From positions 1 through 16,604 of the forward strand of contig JAZSMS010000107.1 of NCBI GenBank assembly GCA_045536015.1: a stretch of 16,604 nt of DNA, in the 5' to 3' direction. Both the position numbers and the translations under genes were made by a program. Origin of the DNA: JAZSMS01 sp045536015 (GTDB taxonomy: Bacteria; Bacillota; Clostridia; Christensenellales; QALW01). This document shows positions 14,169 through 16,604 of this stretch, piece by piece; the first letter of the stretch is position 1; each line of letters opens with the position of its first letter. A model generated the notes under the pieces. That model ran no database searches and was not told where the DNA came from. It saw only the letters and a list, made by a program, of their open reading frames with translations.

Positions 14169-16604
14169 ATGAAGAGAACAGACATCAAAAAAGTATTAAT
14201 TATTGGCTCGGGCCCCATCGTTATCGGTCAGGCGGCAGAGTTTGACTATGCAGGAACGCAGGCCTGCCTTGCTTTAAAAGAAGAAGGCTACGAGGTTGTG
14301 CTTTGCAACTCTAACCCTGCAACGATAATGACGGATACCACCATTGCCGACAAGGTTTATATGGAGCCGTTAACTTTAGAATATATTGCAAAAATCATCC
14401 GCTTTGAGCGTCCCGACGCCATCGTTCCCGGAATTGGTGGACAGACTGGCCTTAACCTTGCAATGCAGCTTGAGAAAAAGGGCGTATTAAAGGAATGTAA
14501 CGTTCAGCTTTTAGGTACAAACTCGGCAAGTATCGAGCGTGCAGAGGACCGCGAATTATTTAAAGAAATGTGCCAGCAAATCGGCGAGCCCGTTATTCCT
14601 TCAGAAATCACTTACAATCTCGAAGAAGCTAAAGCGGCTGCCGAGCGTATCGGCTATCCCGTAGTTCTTCGCCCTGCTTTTACTTTAGGCGGAACGGGCG
14701 GTGGCTTTGCTTACAACGAAGCTGAGCTTATCGAAATTGGTACTAACGCATTTAAGCTTTCACCCGTTCATCAGGTTTTAATTGAAAAGAGCGTTAAGGG
14801 ATATAAAGAAATCGAATTTGAGGTTATGCGTGACTCAGCAGATAACGCAATAACCATCTGTGGTATGGAAAACATCGACCCCGTTGGCGTTCATACCGGT
14901 GACTCGCTTGTTGTTGCACCTATTCTTTCGCTTTCAGAACATGACGAAAAGATGCTTAACGACAGTGCTATAAAGATTATCCGTGAGCTTAAAATTGAGG
15001 GTGGCTGTAACGTACAGTTTGCGCTTAACCCAGATTCTAGCGAATATTATCTTATTGAGGTTAACCCACGTGTTTCGCGCTCGTCTGCTCTTGCATCTAA
15101 AGCAAGCGGCTACCCCATCGCACGCGTTACTGCAAAAATTGCAGTAGGTATGCTTTTAGACGAAATTCCTGTAGCAGGCGGCCTTGCTTCTAAAGAGCCC
15201 AAGCTTGACTACATAGTTGCAAAATTCCCCCGCTTCCCGTTTGATAAGTTTGCCTCTGCTCCAAACACGCTTGGAACGCAGATGAAGGCAACGGGCGAGG
15301 TTATGGGCATCGGCTCAACGCTTGAAGAGTGCCTTTTAAAATCGGTTCGCTCGCTTGAAACGGGCGTTTGCCACTTCCATATGTCTAAATTTGACACCTG
15401 CACAAACGAGCAGTTGTACGACTATTTAAAGGAATTTAAGGATGATAACGTTTATGCTATCTTTGAATTGCTCCGTCGTGGCGAAACAGTAGAAGCTCTT
15501 CACGCTGCTACCGCAATAACCGAGCTTTTCCTTGAAGCATTTAAAAATATAGTAGAAACCGAAAAGAAAATTGCTGCAAATATCGGTGATTCAGAAACGT
15601 TAAAGCAGGCAAAGGTGCTTGGCTTCTCGGATAAGTTTATTGCACGCCTTTGGAACAAAAATGAACTTGACGTTTATTATATGCGCAAAGAGTTTGGCAT
15701 TAAGCCCGTGTTTAAAATGGTTGATACCTTAAAAACAGGCAAATATATTGCTTACCTCTATTCTTCGTATCAGGGCGAAAATCAATCGCGCTTAACCGAC
15801 AAAAAGAAGATAGTAGTTTTAGGCGCAGGACCTATCCGTATTGGTCAGGGTGTTGAATTTGACTATTCTACCGTACACGCAGTGCAAACTATCCGCCGCG
15901 CAGGATACGAGGCAATTATCATAAACAACAACCCCGAAACCGTTTCTACCGACTACACAACTGCCGACAAGCTTTACTTTGAGCCTTTAACCGCAGAAGA
16001 CGTTATGGCTATAATCGACTTTGAACAGCCCGAAGGCGTTATTGCTTCGCTTGGCGGTCAAACTGCAATTAACCTTGCCCAACCCTTAAAGGACCGCGGT
16101 GTTAAGCTAATTGGTACAAGCTGCGAGGCTATTGAACGTGCCGAAAACCGCGATAGTTTTGAAAAAATATTAAAGGATCTTGATATTCCTCAGCCAAAGG
16201 GCCGCGCAGTTACCGTTATTGAAGACGGTCTTGCCGCCGCAGCAGAAATCGGCTATCCCGTACTTGTTCGTCCCTCGTTTGTTTTAGGCGGTCGCGCAAT
16301 GCAGATTGTTGCAAACGAGCAACAGCTTACACATTACTTAAAAACTGCCGTTGAAATTGATGCCGACAAGCCCGTACTTGTTGATAAGTATATTCAGGGT
16401 AAAGAGGTTGAGGTTGACGCTATATGCGACGGTGTTGATGTATTTGTTCCCGGTATTATGGAGCTTGTTGAACGCACCGGTATCCACTCGGGCGACTCGA
16501 TAAGCGTTTACCCCACCTACAGCATTTCGGACAAGGTTCGCGGAATAATCCTTCAGTATGCTAAAAAGCTTGGTCTTGGAATAAAGTCGGAGGCCAAGCG
16601 GTCT
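14169..16604 (+). CDS. carB: Carbamoyl phosphate synthase large subunit (3' end missing; last bases are adapter)
   Basis: Makes carbamoyl phosphate from bicarbonate, ammonia (from CarA) and two ATP. About 805 genuine residues of a roughly 1,070-residue protein are visible. Seen: the N-terminal SGPIVIGQAAEFDYAGTQAC, PGIGGQTGLNLA, the first ATP-grasp (RPAFTLGGTGGG, then LIEVNPRVSRSSALASKA near 290-310), the helical linker around 390-545, and the second ATP-grasp half starting GAGPIRIGQGVEFDYS and reaching HSGDSISVYPTYS. The frame has no internal stop. The final residues, IKSEAKRS, do not fit the expected (G)I-G-x-x-N-I-Q-F continuation because the DNA from 16584 is adapter. GGAGG precedes the ATG. 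There is no carA upstream, so the small subunit must be elsewhere. Confidence 0.95.
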   Translation, partial: MKRTDIKKVLIIGSGPIVIGQAAEFDYAGTQACLALKEEGYEVVLCNSNPATIMTDTTIADKVYMEPLTLEYIAKIIRFERPDAIVPGIGGQTGLNLAMQLEKKGVLKECNVQLLGTNSASIERAEDRELFKEMCQQIGEPVIPSEITYNLEEAKAAAERIGYPVVLRPAFTLGGTGGGFAYNEAELIEIGTNAFKLSPVHQVLIEKSVKGYKEIEFEVMRDSADNAITICGMENIDPVGVHTGDSLVVAPILSLSEHDEKMLNDSAIKIIRELKIEGGCNVQFALNPDSSEYYLIEVNPRVSRSSALASKASGYPIARVTAKIAVGMLLDEIPVAGGLASKEPKLDYIVAKFPRFPFDKFASAPNTLGTQMKATGEVMGIGSTLEECLLKSVRSLETGVCHFHMSKFDTCTNEQLYDYLKEFKDDNVYAIFELLRRGETVEALHAATAITELFLEAFKNIVETEKKIAANIGDSETLKQAKVLGFSDKFIARLWNKNELDVYYMRKEFGIKPVFKMVDTLKTGKYIAYLYSSYQGENQSRLTDKKKIVVLGAGPIRIGQGVEFDYSTVHAVQTIRRAGYEAIIINNNPETVSTDYTTADKLYFEPLTAEDVMAIIDFEQPEGVIASLGGQTAINLAQPLKDRGVKLIGTSCEAIERAENRDSFEKILKDLDIPQPKGRAVTVIEDGLAAAAEIGYPVLVRPSFVLGGRAMQIVANEQQLTHYLKTAVEIDADKPVLVDKYIQGKEVEVDAICDGVDVFVPGIMELVERTGIHSGDSISVYPTYSISDKVRGIILQYAKKLGLGIKSEAKRS
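16584..16604 (+). other. Sequencing-adapter remnant (DNBSEQ/MGI type)
   Basis: The last 21 bases begin AAGTCGGAGGCCAAGC and match, as far as they go, the start of the 32-base BGISEQ/MGISEQ read adapter as I remember it. The carB translation departs from its family at exactly this point. This is contamination, not genome sequence. Confidence 0.9.

Noticed and set aside
15209..15403. Minus-strand open frame inside carB
   Set aside because: It is antisense to a strongly conserved CarB segment with no start signal or recognisable product.

Overview
The window looks like part of an uncultured anaerobic Bacillota genome, most likely class Clostridia and plausibly gut-derived. The grounds are the long single-chain clostridial-type PurL, a stand-alone AICAR formyltransferase paired with a PurO-type IMP cyclohydrolase, an oxygen-sensitive pyruvate formate-lyase, strong GGAGG ribosome binding sites and consensus sigma-A promoters. 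The taxonomic call is inference from gene families, not from a marker gene. The last 21 bases match a DNBSEQ/MGI sequencing adapter, so the right end appears to be a metagenomic contig end.

Left half (1-9486, minus strand): one tight purine operon transcribed right to left, purE-purC-purF-purM-purN-purO-purH(AICARFT only)-purD-purL, with purL running off the left edge. It covers every step from PRPP to IMP except PurB (and PurK). Two genes for consecutive steps carry single in-frame stop codons in otherwise fully conserved frames: purL (TAG at a Gln position) and purM (TAA at a Tyr position). PurF keeps its phosphoribosyltransferase site and its four Fe-S cysteines but has lost the glutaminase nucleophile and the other key glutaminase residues.

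Centre (9487-9890): a divergent control region with no protein-coding gene. Two consensus promoters face away from each other across an A-tract-rich spacer. Each drives a leader with a ZTP (pfl-motif) riboswitch, and each aptamer's 3' strand overlaps an intrinsic terminator. The minus-strand copy controls the purine operon and the plus-strand copy controls pyruvate formate-lyase. ZTP/ZMP builds up when 10-formyl-tetrahydrofolate is short, so both operons should switch on together: more purine enzymes, and more formate to make the one-carbon donor used by PurN and AICARFT.

Right half (9891-16604, plus strand): pflB-pflA (formate production and its radical-SAM activase). A fresh promoter and a terminator-like leader attenuator at 12836-12949 follow, then pyrC (dihydroorotase) and carB (carbamoyl phosphate synthase large subunit, cut by the window end). 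No carA lies between pyrC and carB. The window is thus a nucleotide-synthesis island: purines on one side, formate supply and pyrimidines on the other.
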